This document shows positions 1 to 9,135 of a stretch of 64,000 bases of DNA, in pieces (position 1 is the first letter of the stretch; every line of letters begins with the position of its first letter). The stretch spans positions 2,418,001 through 2,482,000 of the forward strand of contig OY782831.1 of assembly GCA_963678375.2 (NCBI GenBank), given 5' to 3'. Position numbers and translations under genes: made by a program. This DNA comes from JAEKNW01 sp963678375. Lineage in GTDB: Bacteria; Cloacimonadota; Cloacimonadia; Cloacimonadales; JAFGVF01. The notes under the pieces are model-generated. The model ran no database searches, was not told where the DNA came from, and saw nothing but the letters and a program-made list of their open reading frames with translations.

Positions 1-1610
1 ATAAAAAAGGCAAACTAATTAACTCTAAAGAGAAGAGAGGGCAAGAAGGCTCTGATGATGTTTCTGCTTATGATTTGATTATGAAAGATAAAGAAAGACT
101 GCTGAGCTTGCATGAACCAACTCGCTTTATCTTTTCTCACTCTGCTTTACGTGAAGGTTGGGATAATCCTAATATCTTTCAAATCTGTACCCTAAAACAT
201 AGTCAATCTACTATCAGTAAAAGACAAGAGATAGGACGAGGACTAAGAATCTGTGTTAATTCTCAAGGTGAAAGAATGGATTCGTCAGTCTTAGAAAGTG
301 ATTTCTTTAATACCAATACCCTTACCGTTGTCGCCAGTGAATCCTATGATTCTTTTGCTAAAGAACTGCAAAATGAGATAGTCAAATCTCTTTCCGATAG
401 ACCTATTAAGTTATCAACTTCAATATTATTAAATAGGATTATTACTAACGAGAAAGGGCAGAAATATGAATTTGATAATGATACTGCTATGGATTTCATT
501 TTTAGCCTCAAAATGAATGGCTATGTTGATGATAAATACTTTATTACAGAAGATTTAATCAAAGATATTGAAGAGGATAAATTTCAAGTACCAGAAAGCA
601 TTCAGCCTTTCAAATTTGAAGTAGGAAAGATTCTCCAACAAATCTATCAAACTAAAAATTATTCTGCTACTGGAGATGAAAGGAAAAACAATATCAAAGA
701 AGCTATCTTGCAACCTAACGAAAACTTTGCCAAGCAAGAGTTTAAATACTTATGGAATAAAATCAAGATTAAAACAGTCTATGAAGTTGATTTTGATAGC
801 CAAGAGTTGATTTATAAATGTATCCAAAGAATTGATAATGAACTGGAAGTTAAACTTGTAATGATAAAGGTAACCCAAGGCTCACAAGCTGATAAAATAG
901 ATGCTGGTGCTTTAAGAAGCGGAACTTCTCTCACTAAAGGAAAAAGCTATGTTGATAAAGCTGATACTCTTTTAGGCTCTCTCAAATATGATCTCTTAAA
1001 CGAAATTCTTATGGAAACTAATCTCACTCGCAAAACTATTGCTAAGATTCTCAAAGGGATTCGCCAAGATAAGTTTTATCAATTTAAGGTTAATCCTGAA
1101 GACTTTATCAAAAAAGTGAGCGATATCATTAATGAAGAAAAATCTACAACTCTCATTAATAACATTACTTATTCTAAAATTGACCAAGTGCATGAAGATA
1201 ATATTTTTACTATCAATGACTTCCAAGGCTCTCTGGAAGATAATATCCTCAAAGTTAAAAAACATATCTATGATTATGTTAAAACAGATTCTCAAACAGA
1301 AAGAAAGTTTGCTCAAGATTTGGAAACAGGTCAAGTTGCTATCTATGCCAAGCTTCCAAGAGGTTTCTATATTCCTACCCCCATAGGAAATTATAACCCA
1401 GACTGGGCAATAGTCTTTGATACTGATAAATTCAAATATATCTACTTTATCGCTGAAACTAAAGGATCAATGAAAACATTGCAGCTCAAAGAAATAGAAA
1501 AACTAAAAATTAGTTATGCTAAAAAACACTTTGAAGCACTCAATACTGCTAATGTTAAATATGATGTGATTACTAATTATCAGGATTTAATGGATAAGGT
1601 TGTAAAGTAG
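1..1610 (+). CDS. res: Type III restriction enzyme, Res subunit (C-terminal part, cut by window edge)
   Basis: The frame is open from base 3, so the gene starts upstream of the window. Counting from the first in-frame Met at 75 (511 residues), SF2 helicase motif V appears as ALREGWDNPN (24-33) and motif VI as QEIGRGLR (51-58). The C-terminus has a PD-(D/E)XK nuclease signature, PD at 442-443 and ExK (ETK) at 461-463. This order, helicase then endonuclease, is that of the Res subunit of type III restriction-modification systems, which translocates on or tracks DNA and cuts when two unmodified sites are met. The Mod methyltransferase normally precedes res and would lie to the left. The stop codon is followed by a repeat-rich gap, so res is the last gene of its operon. 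Confidence 0.88.
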   Translation, partial: KKGKLINSKEKRGQEGSDDVSAYDLIMKDKERLLSLHEPTRFIFSHSALREGWDNPNIFQICTLKHSQSTISKRQEIGRGLRICVNSQGERMDSSVLESDFFNTNTLTVVASESYDSFAKELQNEIVKSLSDRPIKLSTSILLNRIITNEKGQKYEFDNDTAMDFIFSLKMNGYVDDKYFITEDLIKDIEEDKFQVPESIQPFKFEVGKILQQIYQTKNYSATGDERKNNIKEAILQPNENFAKQEFKYLWNKIKIKTVYEVDFDSQELIYKCIQRIDNELEVKLVMIKVTQGSQADKIDAGALRSGTSLTKGKSYVDKADTLLGSLKYDLLNEILMETNLTRKTIAKILKGIRQDKFYQFKVNPEDFIKKVSDIINEEKSTTLINNITYSKIDQVHEDNIFTINDFQGSLEDNILKVKKHIYDYVKTDSQTERKFAQDLETGQVAIYAKLPRGFYIPTPIGNYNPDWAIVFDTDKFKYIYFIAETKGSMKTLQLKEIEKLKISYAKKHFEALNTANVKYDVITNYQDLMDKVVK

Positions 1611-1619
1611 CACCTCCTA

Positions 1620-1645
1620 TTTTCCCTCTCTCAGAGGGGGAGGGA
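1620..1645. repeat. C/G-run palindrome (CCCCTnnnnAGGGG family)
   Basis: CCCTCTC and GAGGGGGAGGG form a short imperfect inverted repeat just after res. The same kind of element, a C-run, a short spacer and a G-run, recurs at about 49461, 52631, 57321, 57607, 57657 and 63431. It resembles an intergenic palindromic repeat family rather than a terminator, since no T-run follows. Confidence 0.5.
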
Positions 1646-1677
1646 TCAACCTCAGAAGGAAACAGGAGGATTATGGA

Positions 1678-1699
1678 CTGATGGCATCCTTGCCATCAG
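1678..1699. repeat. Hairpin with GCA-TCCT-TGC core
   Basis: A perfect inverted repeat has arms CTGATGGCA and TGCCATCAG around the loop TCCT. The loop and the flanking GCA/TGC recur in other hairpins of the window, while the outer arms differ from copy to copy but always pair. Confidence 0.6.
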
Positions 1700-1720
1700 A
1701 TGCTGGTGGAAACAGAGATG

Positions 1721-1947
1721 CTTCCACTCAATAACTGGGAATGCGGATGACCACATCCGCAAAGGATAGGCAGAGCCTACCTTACAGATGCATTGAGAGC
1801 ATCCTTACTCTCAAGTGGAAGCAAGTATGCTTCCACTCAATAACTGGGAATGCGGATGACCACATCCGCAAAGGCTAGACAGAGCCTACCTTACAGATGT
1901 ATTGAGAGCATCCTTGCTCTCAAGTGGAAGCAAGTATGCTTCCACTC
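1721..1947. repeat. 109-bp direct tandem repeat made of four small palindromes
   Basis: CTTCCACTCAATAACTGGGA occurs at 1721 and again at 1830, and CTTCCACTC occurs a third time at 1939, giving a 109-bp period with two near-identical units. Each unit holds four hairpins: TGCGGATG/CATCCGCA, AGGCTAGAC-type/GCCTACCT, GAGAGCA/TGCTCTC and GTGGAAGCA/TGCTTCCAC. The gap 1611-2055 contains no ORF I can support. Unequal duplication of a compound repeat is the simplest reading. Confidence 0.8.
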
Positions 1948-2055
1948 CATATTTCTATGATAACATGGGTAAAAAACTAAAAACTAAATATCATTTGACA
2001 ATTTCAATATTCATACAGAATTGACCTATCAAAGTATTTTTATAAGGTTGAAAAA

Positions 2056-3402
2056 ATGAGAGATGTACTTGTAGCAATTGTGGGTAGACCCAATGTGGGG
2101 AAATCTACCCTATTTAATAGATTATGTAAGCAAAGAAGAGCAATCATAGATTTTGAAGAAGGTATCACTCGAGATCGTAAATATGCAGATGTTGAATGGG
2201 ATGGCAAAAAATTCAGAGTAGTAGATACAGGAGGATTAGTTTTTAATTCTCAAGACAGAATGGATGACCATATTCGTCTCCAAGCTGAAATTGCTATCCA
2301 AGAAGCAGATTTTATTTTATTCTTAGTCGATGGTATGACAGGTGTTACTGATTTTGATCAAAGGATTGCCAAGTTGCTTAAGCCTATGCATGACAAAACG
2401 ATGCTTGTTGTAAATAAAGTAGATAACGAAAAGATAGAGATGGATATCTATGATTTCATGCAACTTGGTTTTGGGGTACCTTTTCCAATAGCTGCTAATT
2501 CAGGTAGAAATTCAGGTAACTTCATGGATGAACTCTTAACTAAGATTCCAGCAAGGGATGTTGATGATTTTGAAGAGTTAGTTGATACTAGTATTAAAGT
2601 TGCGATTGTAGGTAAGCCTAACGTTGGTAAATCTTCAATTACTAATAGATTAATCGGGCAGGATACTGTTATAGTAACTGATATTCCAGGCACCACTCGT
2701 GATGCTATAGATTCTAAACTAAAATACCATGGTCAAGAGATAACTATTATTGATACAGCAGGCTTAAGGAAAAAGACAAGGGTTAAGTATGGTGTAGAGT
2801 ATTTCTCTGCTATGAGAACAATTGACACTATTGATAGAGCTGATATAGTTCTCTTAATTGTTTCTGCTGATGAAGAGGTTTCAGCCCAAGAGAAAAAAAT
2901 TGCTTCTTATATAAAAAGACATTATAAGAATGTGATTATTGTCGTTAATAAGTGGGATTTACCAGAAAAGGATAATCATACTCATAAAGAATTTACTCGT
3001 AAAATTTTAGAAGATCTACAGTTTATTAAATACGCTCCAGTTCTCTTTGTTTCTGCTTTAACAGGTCAGAGGGTTAATAAAATTCTTGAGTTAATTCTCA
3101 AAGTAAAAGAAGAAAGTGAAAGAAGAGTTCCAACTTCCCAATTAAATGATTTTGTTAAAAAGGTAATAGAAAGAAGACCACCAAGTCATAAAACAGGTGC
3201 TTTACTTAAGATTTACTATATAACTCAACCTGACACAGATCCTCCAACATTTATTTTCTTCTGTAATAGTCCGCGTAAGATTTCAGAAGATTATAAGAGA
3301 TTCTTACATAATCAGATAAGAAAGGTCTTTAAATTTGAAGGTGCTACTATAAAGCTAGTTTTTAAAGGGAAAGATGTTAATGAATCAGATATTATTTATT
3401 AG
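2056..3402 (+). CDS. der: Ribosome biogenesis GTPase Der (EngA)
   Basis: Der is a tandem-GTPase that binds the 50S subunit and is needed for its maturation. Two complete G domains are visible: P-loop GRPNVGKS (10-17) with DTGG and NKVD, then P-loop GKPNVGKS (186-193) with DTAG and NKWD. A C-terminal KH-like domain of about 100 residues follows, rich in basic residues. The length of 448 is normal for the family. The ATG at 2056 follows AAGGTT; the N-terminus starts directly at the first G-domain strand, which supports this start. The end overlaps plsY by 29 bases, so the two are co-transcribed. Confidence 0.97.
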   Translation: MRDVLVAIVGRPNVGKSTLFNRLCKQRRAIIDFEEGITRDRKYADVEWDGKKFRVVDTGGLVFNSQDRMDDHIRLQAEIAIQEADFILFLVDGMTGVTDFDQRIAKLLKPMHDKTMLVVNKVDNEKIEMDIYDFMQLGFGVPFPIAANSGRNSGNFMDELLTKIPARDVDDFEELVDTSIKVAIVGKPNVGKSSITNRLIGQDTVIVTDIPGTTRDAIDSKLKYHGQEITIIDTAGLRKKTRVKYGVEYFSAMRTIDTIDRADIVLLIVSADEEVSAQEKKIASYIKRHYKNVIIVVNKWDLPEKDNHTHKEFTRKILEDLQFIKYAPVLFVSALTGQRVNKILELILKVKEESERRVPTSQLNDFVKKVIERRPPSHKTGALLKIYYITQPDTDPPTFIFFCNSPRKISEDYKRFLHNQIRKVFKFEGATIKLVFKGKDVNESDIIY

Positions 3403-4018
3403 TTTTGCCTATATTCTTGCCTATTTGCTTGGAGGAATTCCTACAAGTGTTATTGCTGGAAAGTTAAAGGGAATTGATATTAGAAAGCATGGAAGTGGAA
3501 ATGCTGGGGCAACCAATGCATTGAGAGTTTTGGGTACAAAAATAGGTATAACAGTGATGCTATTAGATGCTTTGAAAGGTATAATAGCTATTATTCTTGG
3601 TAGATGGGTAATTCAACAGTTTGGCTATGGAAGTAATCAAATTTATGATATTACTTTGGGGGTTACAGCCATAATAGGTCATGTATTCTCAATCTATCTA
3701 AAGTTTAAAGGTGGTAAGGGTGTAGCCACAGCAGCTGGTGTTTATGGACTTCTCTCACCCTGGGCTTTTTTAATTGCTTTAGGTGTATTTATTTTGACTG
3801 TAGCTGTTAGTCGATATGTTTCTCTAGGTTCCATATTTGCTGCAATAGTTTTACTTATTAGCCAAGTAGTACTAAATTATTTAAACGATTTTAATCAATT
3901 ACCTGTATTAGTGCTAACAGTTTTTGTCGTATTATTTATAATTATTAAACATAAGCAAAACATTGGAAGATTATTACAGGGTAATGAAAACAAACTAGAA
4001 TTTAAGAAAAATAAATAA
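3374..4018 (+). CDS. plsY: Acyl-phosphate:glycerol-3-phosphate acyltransferase PlsY
   Basis: PlsY is an integral inner-membrane enzyme that transfers the acyl group from acyl-phosphate to glycerol-3-phosphate, the first step of phospholipid synthesis. The three conserved cytosolic loops of the family are present: GGIPTS near residue 20, GSGNAGATNALR near 41-52 and KFKGGKGVAT near 115. Five hydrophobic segments fit the known topology. The length of 214 is typical. The gene begins inside the end of der (ATG at 3374 or, six bases on, 3380), so translation is probably coupled to der. Confidence 0.96.
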   Translation: MLMNQILFISFAYILAYLLGGIPTSVIAGKLKGIDIRKHGSGNAGATNALRVLGTKIGITVMLLDALKGIIAIILGRWVIQQFGYGSNQIYDITLGVTAIIGHVFSIYLKFKGGKGVATAAGVYGLLSPWAFLIALGVFILTVAVSRYVSLGSIFAAIVLLISQVVLNYLNDFNQLPVLVLTVFVVLFIIIKHKQNIGRLLQGNENKLEFKKNK

Positions 4019-4038
4019 ATTGGGTAGGAGTTGTTTAG

Positions 4039-5400
4039 ATGTGCGGAATAATCGGAGTATTTAATCATGAAAAAGCAGCTGATTTAGCAGCATTAGGTAT
4101 GTTTGCTGAACAGCACAGAGGGCAAGAAAGCTGTGGTATGGCAGTTTCAGATGGGAAAGTATTTACTCTTAGAAAGAAAATGGGGTTAGTAAAGCAAGTA
4201 TTTACTCCTGAAATATTAGAGAATCTTAGAGGCAAAATAGCAATAGGACATGTCAGATATCCTACCAAAGGTTCGGCAACTGCTTATAATTCACAACCTC
4301 ACACTGTAGAATCTCTTTATGGGGCAACCTATGCACTAGCTAGTAATGGTGATGTTGTAAATTATCATGAAGTTAAAGAAGAATTAGAAGGCAAAGGTGT
4401 ATATTTTAAAAGTCAAAATGATGGTGAACTAATTCTCAAGTACATAATTTATCAGATTCAAAATGAAGGATTAAGTATTGTTGAAGCGATTAAAGCTATG
4501 ATGAAGAGAATTAAAGGTGCTTTTTCTACAGTATTAGCAACACCGGACAAGATGTATATGATTAGAGATCCCTATGCGATAAGACCAATGGTGTGGGGTA
4601 AAATGAATGATGGGACCGTAGTAGTTGCTTCTGAATCATGTGCTTTAGATATTTTAGGTGTTGAAAATAGAATGGAAGTTCCTCCAGCTGGGATTATTCA
4701 AGTAACTGAGCGTGAAATTAAGATGTTTGATAATAATCCAGATGATTACCGTCATTACAAAGAAGATAAACATTGTATTTTTGAGTTAATCTATTTCTCA
4801 CGTCCAGATTCTTTCCATTTCAATGAGAATGTTTATGAAGTAAGAAAGAAAATCGGAGCTGAGTTAGCTAAGGGTGATGATTTCACACCGGATGTAGTTG
4901 TTCCAGTTCCAGATTCTTCTAACTTTATGGCTGTTGGTTATGCTAATGAGAAAAATTGTTATTTTTCAATGGGTTTATTACGCAATCACTATGTGGGAAG
5001 AACTTTTATTAAACCAGAGCAAACTATCAGGGACGAGTCTGTCTCACAAAAGTTTTCTACTTTACCTAACTTCTTCACAGGCAAAAAGGTAGTTTTGATA
5101 GATGACTCAATAGTTAGAGGCACTACTATTAAGAAGATTGTAAATATGATTAAGAAGGCTGGAGCTGCTGAAGTTCATCTTAGAATTGGCTCACCTGCTG
5201 TAAAATTCCCTTGTTATTATGGAATAGACACTCCTAATCAAACTGAGTTGATAGCTAATCAAAAAAGTATAGATGAAATCAAAGATTATGCTGGTGCTGA
5301 CTCATTACGTTATATAGAATTAGATGATTTAAAGAAATGTGTAGTAAGCAAAGATAAATTTTGTCATGCTTGCTTCTCTGGAAAATACCCTATAAAGTAA
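4039..5400 (+). CDS. purF: Amidophosphoribosyltransferase PurF
   Basis: The enzyme converts PRPP and glutamine to 5-phosphoribosylamine, the committed step of purine synthesis. The N-terminus is MCGIIGVF, so Cys2 becomes the catalytic Ntn nucleophile after Met removal with no longer propeptide. HRGQES and the class II glutamine-amidotransferase core follow. The phosphoribosyltransferase PRPP loop LIDDSIVRGTT is at about 353-363. Cysteines at HCIFELIYF, PCYYGID and the C-terminal CHACFSG resemble the Fe-S ligand set of B. subtilis-type PurF. The 453-residue length fits. It sits 20 bp after plsY without other purine genes nearby. Confidence 0.95.
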   Translation: MCGIIGVFNHEKAADLAALGMFAEQHRGQESCGMAVSDGKVFTLRKKMGLVKQVFTPEILENLRGKIAIGHVRYPTKGSATAYNSQPHTVESLYGATYALASNGDVVNYHEVKEELEGKGVYFKSQNDGELILKYIIYQIQNEGLSIVEAIKAMMKRIKGAFSTVLATPDKMYMIRDPYAIRPMVWGKMNDGTVVVASESCALDILGVENRMEVPPAGIIQVTEREIKMFDNNPDDYRHYKEDKHCIFELIYFSRPDSFHFNENVYEVRKKIGAELAKGDDFTPDVVVPVPDSSNFMAVGYANEKNCYFSMGLLRNHYVGRTFIKPEQTIRDESVSQKFSTLPNFFTGKKVVLIDDSIVRGTTIKKIVNMIKKAGAAEVHLRIGSPAVKFPCYYGIDTPNQTELIANQKSIDEIKDYAGADSLRYIELDDLKKCVVSKDKFCHACFSGKYPIK

Positions 5401-5407
5401 GGTTGTT

Positions 5408-6400
5408 ATGGATATAGATATTAAGAGATTTGATAAGTTTACTGATCTTGCAAGAAGTAAGAAGATTGCTGTTTTAGGTGATATAATGATAGATCACTAT
5501 ATTATTGGTAGAGTTTCGAGGATATCACCAGAAGCTCCTGTACCAATCTTAGAGTGTTTAGAAGATGAATATAGACTAGGTGGGGCAGCAAATGTTGCTT
5601 TAAACATCTCAACACTTGATGCAAAAACATATCTGATAGGTGTTATAGGTCAAGACAGTAATAGAGATATTATGATGAATCTGCTGACAGAAAAAGGTAT
5701 AGATTCTTCTCTGATAGTTACTGATGAAACTAGACCAACAACTATTAAGTCACGAATAACATCAAAAAAACAACAGATTGTTAGAGTTGATAAAGAAGTA
5801 ACGACTCCAATCTCAAAAACTATTGAAGATAAAATAATCTCTAACTTTAAATCTGTAGTAAATGATATCGATGCTTTAATAATTGAAGACTATAACAAAG
5901 GTTTACTTACAGAGAGAGTTATAACTTCCATAATCGAGATTGCAAAGAGAAATAATATAATTATTACAGTAGATCCTAAGCTAGAAAACTTCTTTACATA
6001 CAAGGGAGTAACAGTATTTAAACCTAATTTAGCAGAATTAGCTAAAAATATGAATCATATTATTACTGATGATAAAGATTTGCAAGCTATTGCATGGAAA
6101 CTATTTAAAGAAATTAAAGCTAGGTATTTAGTTGTTACTCTTGGTGAAAAAGGGATGTTAATTTTTGAGCATGATAGAAATATCTTTTCTCTACCAACTT
6201 ATGCAAGAGAAGTATTTGATGTTTCTGGAGCTGGTGATACTGTAATTTCTACATTGACCTTAGCCCTAACGCTTACAGATTCAGTACTAGAATCAGCAAT
6301 TATTGCTAATCATGCAGCTGGAGTAGTATGTGGAAAACTGGGTACTTCACCAACCTGCTGGGAAGAGATTAGAGAATCGGTAGAACAGGAATCAGAATGA
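5408..6400 (+). CDS. rfaE1: D-glycero-beta-D-manno-heptose-7-phosphate kinase (RfaE1/HldE kinase domain)
   Basis: This is a PfkB-family sugar kinase that phosphorylates heptose-7-phosphate at C1 in the ADP-heptose pathway for LPS inner core. Visible motifs are the N-terminal LGDIMIDHY, GGAANVA (58-64) and the catalytic DVSGAGDT (271-278, Asp277 as base). SRISPEAPVP is characteristic of the RfaE branch among PfkB kinases. In E. coli the kinase and nucleotidyltransferase are fused as HldE; here they are two genes overlapping by 4 bases (ATGA), as in several other phyla. Its presence argues for a heptose-containing LPS. Confidence 0.93.
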   Translation: MDIDIKRFDKFTDLARSKKIAVLGDIMIDHYIIGRVSRISPEAPVPILECLEDEYRLGGAANVALNISTLDAKTYLIGVIGQDSNRDIMMNLLTEKGIDSSLIVTDETRPTTIKSRITSKKQQIVRVDKEVTTPISKTIEDKIISNFKSVVNDIDALIIEDYNKGLLTERVITSIIEIAKRNNIIITVDPKLENFFTYKGVTVFKPNLAELAKNMNHIITDDKDLQAIAWKLFKEIKARYLVVTLGEKGMLIFEHDRNIFSLPTYAREVFDVSGAGDTVISTLTLALTLTDSVLESAIIANHAAGVVCGKLGTSPTCWEEIRESVEQESE

Positions 6401-6891
6401 AAGTTGAAGATAGAATAAAAAGCTGGTCTCAAGCTGCAAAGCTCACAGTGGAATTAAAACTGCAAAGTAAGATTATAGTTTTCACAAATGGTTGCTTTGA
6501 TATTCTTCATTTTGGCCATGTCAAATACTTAGAGGAAGCTAAAAGCTGTGGAGATATCTTGATAGTTGGTCTTAATAGTGATGACTCTGTTAAAAGATTG
6601 AAAGGGCCTACTAGGCCAGTAAATGGGCAATTAGAAAGAGCATATGTCTTATGCAGTTTAAAATCTGTGGACTATGTAGTTATTTTTGATGAAGATACTC
6701 CTTTGCAGTTGATAAAAGAACTTGAACCAAACATCTTAGTGAAAGGTGGTGATTGGAAAGCTGATCAAATTGTTGGTTCTGAGCTTGTCTTGAAAAATGG
6801 GGGACAAGTAAAAAGTCTTCTTTTTCAAGAAGGATTTTCAACAACAAATATAATTGATAAGATAAATAAGGAAAATAAGAATGGCAGTTGA
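6397..6891 (+). CDS. rfaE2: Heptose-1-phosphate adenylyltransferase (RfaE2/HldE transferase domain)
   Basis: This nucleotidyltransferase makes ADP-heptose from heptose-1-phosphate and ATP. The cytidylyltransferase-fold signature is clear: FTNGCFD (29-35) followed by HxGH (HFGH, 38-41), then LNSDDSVKRLKGPTRP and VKGGDW. The 164-residue length matches stand-alone RfaE2 proteins. The start overlaps the end of rfaE1 by 4 bases, and the stop overlaps the next gene by 11, so the three are one translationally coupled unit. Confidence 0.94.
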   Translation: MKVEDRIKSWSQAAKLTVELKLQSKIIVFTNGCFDILHFGHVKYLEEAKSCGDILIVGLNSDDSVKRLKGPTRPVNGQLERAYVLCSLKSVDYVVIFDEDTPLQLIKELEPNILVKGGDWKADQIVGSELVLKNGGQVKSLLFQEGFSTTNIIDKINKENKNGS

Positions 6892-7318
6892 TAGTACACA
6901 AATTGGAATAGTTAAAAAGTATGAAAATGGAATTGCAACAGTAGTTATGGATGTTCAGGGTGGCTGTTCCTCCTGTGGAATGCATGGCGTTTGTGGTAGC
7001 CACAATAATTGTGTTGAACATGTTATAGCAACAGATATTGAACTTGAACCTGGTGACAAAGTTATTGTCTATATTGATCCTTCCAAAAGAATCTATTCAG
7101 CTTTGCTTTTATTTATCTTCCCAATTGTTAATTTAGTTATATTTTATTACATAGCATCTATGTTTGTTAATGAGACCTACTCAATAGTTTTTGCTTTTGT
7201 TGGTTTACTTGTTGCTTTTATGATAAATAGATTGGTTGATAGACTTTGGGGTAAAAAGATAACTTATATTATAGCAGCTAAATATGAAGAGGATATTAAT
7301 AATGAAAATAACTCTTAA
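6881..7318 (+). CDS. RseC/MucC-family (SoxR-reducing) membrane protein
   Basis: The protein has an N-terminal Cys-rich segment, C29, C32, C38 and C44 in the order CxxC...C...C, followed by two adjacent transmembrane helices (about 66-85 and 91-109) and a short cytoplasmic tail. This is the layout of the RseC family, which includes the E. coli sigmaE regulator RseC and the subunit of the SoxR-reducing Rsx/Rnf complex. The cysteines could hold an Fe-S cluster or a redox pair. No rnf/rsx genes are in the window, so the partner is unknown. Confidence 0.8.
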   Translation: MAVDSTQIGIVKKYENGIATVVMDVQGGCSSCGMHGVCGSHNNCVEHVIATDIELEPGDKVIVYIDPSKRIYSALLLFIFPIVNLVIFYYIASMFVNETYSIVFAFVGLLVAFMINRLVDRLWGKKITYIIAAKYEEDINNENNS

Positions 7319-7658
7319 AGATATGGTTTTTTATGGATATCATGGGGTTCAGGATGAAGAAAGAACCTTAGGGCAGAGATTTATAGTAACTATAACTTTG
7401 ACTACTGATGATTCTAAGGATAAGTTGATTAATAGGCTTGAAGATACAGTTGATTATACTAAAGTATATTCCGTGATTAAGAATATTATGGAAGTTGAAA
7501 AGTTCCTTCTTTTAGAAAACTGTGCTAATGCTATCCTGGATGAAGTATTAGATAGATTTCTTTTAGTTAAGTCAGCTTTAATTAGCATAAAAAAACCTTC
7601 TGTTCCTATCCAAGGACATTTAAGTTTTTCAGAAATAGAGATGTCTAGAGGTAGATGA
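7302..7658 (+). CDS. folB: Dihydroneopterin aldolase FolB
   Basis: FolB cleaves 7,8-dihydroneopterin to 6-hydroxymethyl-7,8-dihydropterin in folate synthesis. The N-terminus MKITLKDMVFYGYHGV aligns with the family start, so I prefer the ATG at 7302 over the in-frame ATG at 7284; GAAGAGGA at 7287-7294 is a good ribosome site for 7302. VDYTKVY and LLLENCANAI (pterin-binding Glu region) are typical. The length of 118 residues is normal. The gene overlaps rseC-like upstream and shares ATGATG with folK downstream, placing two consecutive folate enzymes together. Confidence 0.92.
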   Translation: MKITLKDMVFYGYHGVQDEERTLGQRFIVTITLTTDDSKDKLINRLEDTVDYTKVYSVIKNIMEVEKFLLLENCANAILDEVLDRFLLVKSALISIKKPSVPIQGHLSFSEIEMSRGR

Positions 7659-9127
7659 TGGAAGTAGTAATCTCACTTGGTAGTAACCAGGGAGATAGAG
7701 AAAAAAACTTAATTTCAGCTGTAAAAGCACTTAGTAAGATATCTAACATTAAGAAAAGTAGTAAGATAATTCAAACAGCTGCATGGGGTAAAACAGATCA
7801 AGCAGACTTCTTAAATCAAGTTCTTATTGTTGATTGTGATTTAGAAGCTGAGCAGTTTTTAAGAGAAATTTTGGCTATTGAAAAAGCTATGGGAAGGGTT
7901 CGTACTGAAAAGTGGGGACCACGAATAATCGATATTGATATTTTATATTACGGCAATTTAATTATTGACCAAGAGGACTTACAGATACCACACCCTCTGT
8001 TACAGGAGAGATTGTTTGTATTGGAACCTCTAAACGAAGTATATAGTACGAAAACCGATCCTCGCTATGATTTGACAGTGAGAGAATTATACAATAAACT
8101 AATAACAGGAGAGAAAATGAACAAGGTCGGAGCTATTGTCCTCGCAGCAGGCAAGGGTACAAGAATGAAGTCTAGCAAACCCAAAGTAACCTTTAATTTA
8201 GCAGGTAAATCATTAGTTGAAAGAGTTGTCGATACTGCATCAAAACTAAACTCAAGTCTAACATGTGTTATTGTAGGTTATAAAAAAGATAAAGTAATAG
8301 AATTAGTTGATAAATATGAAAATATAGCTTTTGCAGAACAGAAAGAACAACTTGGAACAGGGCACGCTGTCAAGATTGCTAAAGATGTGTTTAAAGATTT
8401 TGAAGGTGATATTTTCATTCTATGTGGAGATGTACCTCTAACTAAAGCTGAAACTCTAGAAGGATTATTACAAACACATCGCCAACAAGATGCTGCTTGT
8501 ACTGTTTTAACTCATGTTATTGATGATCCCGCCCGTTATGGAAGAATAATTAGAGATAAGAATGGTAATATTGACAGCATAATCGAATACAAAGATGCTA
8601 ATGTTGAACAGAGAGAAATAAGAGAGATTAATACAGGTATATATTGCTTTAAAAAAGATATGTTATTCTCTGCCTTAGAACAGATTAATAATAATAATGC
8701 ACAAAATGAATACTATCTTCCAGACACTTTAAAAATTCTTAATAATGAAAAACAGATTGTTGCAGGTCACATCCTTAATGATTTTGTTGAAGCTGCAGGA
8801 ATCAATTCGCAAGAACAATTAGCTCAGCTAGAAACAGAGTACTACAATAAAATCAAAAGACACTGGTTAAACCATGGTGTCACTATAGAGAATCCTACTA
8901 GTGTTTTAATAGGCGAAGAGGTTTTACTAGAGAGAGATGTTGAAGTTGGAGCAAATACCATTATCAAAGGGGCATCTATCATTAAAGAAGGTGCTAAAAT
9001 TGGTCCAAATTCATACATTATAGATAGTGTTATTGGTGAAAAGTCTGTTTTAAAAGGCTATAATATCGTATTAGGTAAGCAAATTGAGGAAAATAAAATA
9101 TTAGATTTTAAAGAGCAAGTTAAATAG
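7655..9127 (+). CDS. folK-glmU: FolK (HPPK) fused to a GlmU-type N-acetylglucosamine-1-phosphate uridylyltransferase
   Basis: Residues 1 to about 150 are 6-hydroxymethyl-dihydropterin pyrophosphokinase: SLGSNQGD near the start and WGPRIIDIDILYYG near 88-101. From residue 155 the same frame continues as a GlmU-like nucleotidyltransferase, VLAAGKGTRMKS (161-172), GTGHAV and CGDVPLT. Only a short left-handed beta-helix remains at the C-terminus (about 80 residues), so the acetyltransferase half of GlmU is shortened and probably absent. AGGAGAG at 8107-8113 sits just before an in-frame ATG at 8117, so the GlmU part could also be made as a separate 336-residue protein. The two activities belong to folate and UDP-GlcNAc pathways and have no obvious metabolic link. 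Confidence 0.9.
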   Translation: MMEVVISLGSNQGDREKNLISAVKALSKISNIKKSSKIIQTAAWGKTDQADFLNQVLIVDCDLEAEQFLREILAIEKAMGRVRTEKWGPRIIDIDILYYGNLIIDQEDLQIPHPLLQERLFVLEPLNEVYSTKTDPRYDLTVRELYNKLITGEKMNKVGAIVLAAGKGTRMKSSKPKVTFNLAGKSLVERVVDTASKLNSSLTCVIVGYKKDKVIELVDKYENIAFAEQKEQLGTGHAVKIAKDVFKDFEGDIFILCGDVPLTKAETLEGLLQTHRQQDAACTVLTHVIDDPARYGRIIRDKNGNIDSIIEYKDANVEQREIREINTGIYCFKKDMLFSALEQINNNNAQNEYYLPDTLKILNNEKQIVAGHILNDFVEAAGINSQEQLAQLETEYYNKIKRHWLNHGVTIENPTSVLIGEEVLLERDVEVGANTIIKGASIIKEGAKIGPNSYIIDSVIGEKSVLKGYNIVLGKQIEENKILDFKEQVK

Positions 9128-9135
9128 GAGATTTT

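Noticed and set aside
996..1334. 112-residue minus-strand ORF inside res
   Set aside because: It lies antisense to a gene with clear protein motifs and has no own signal.
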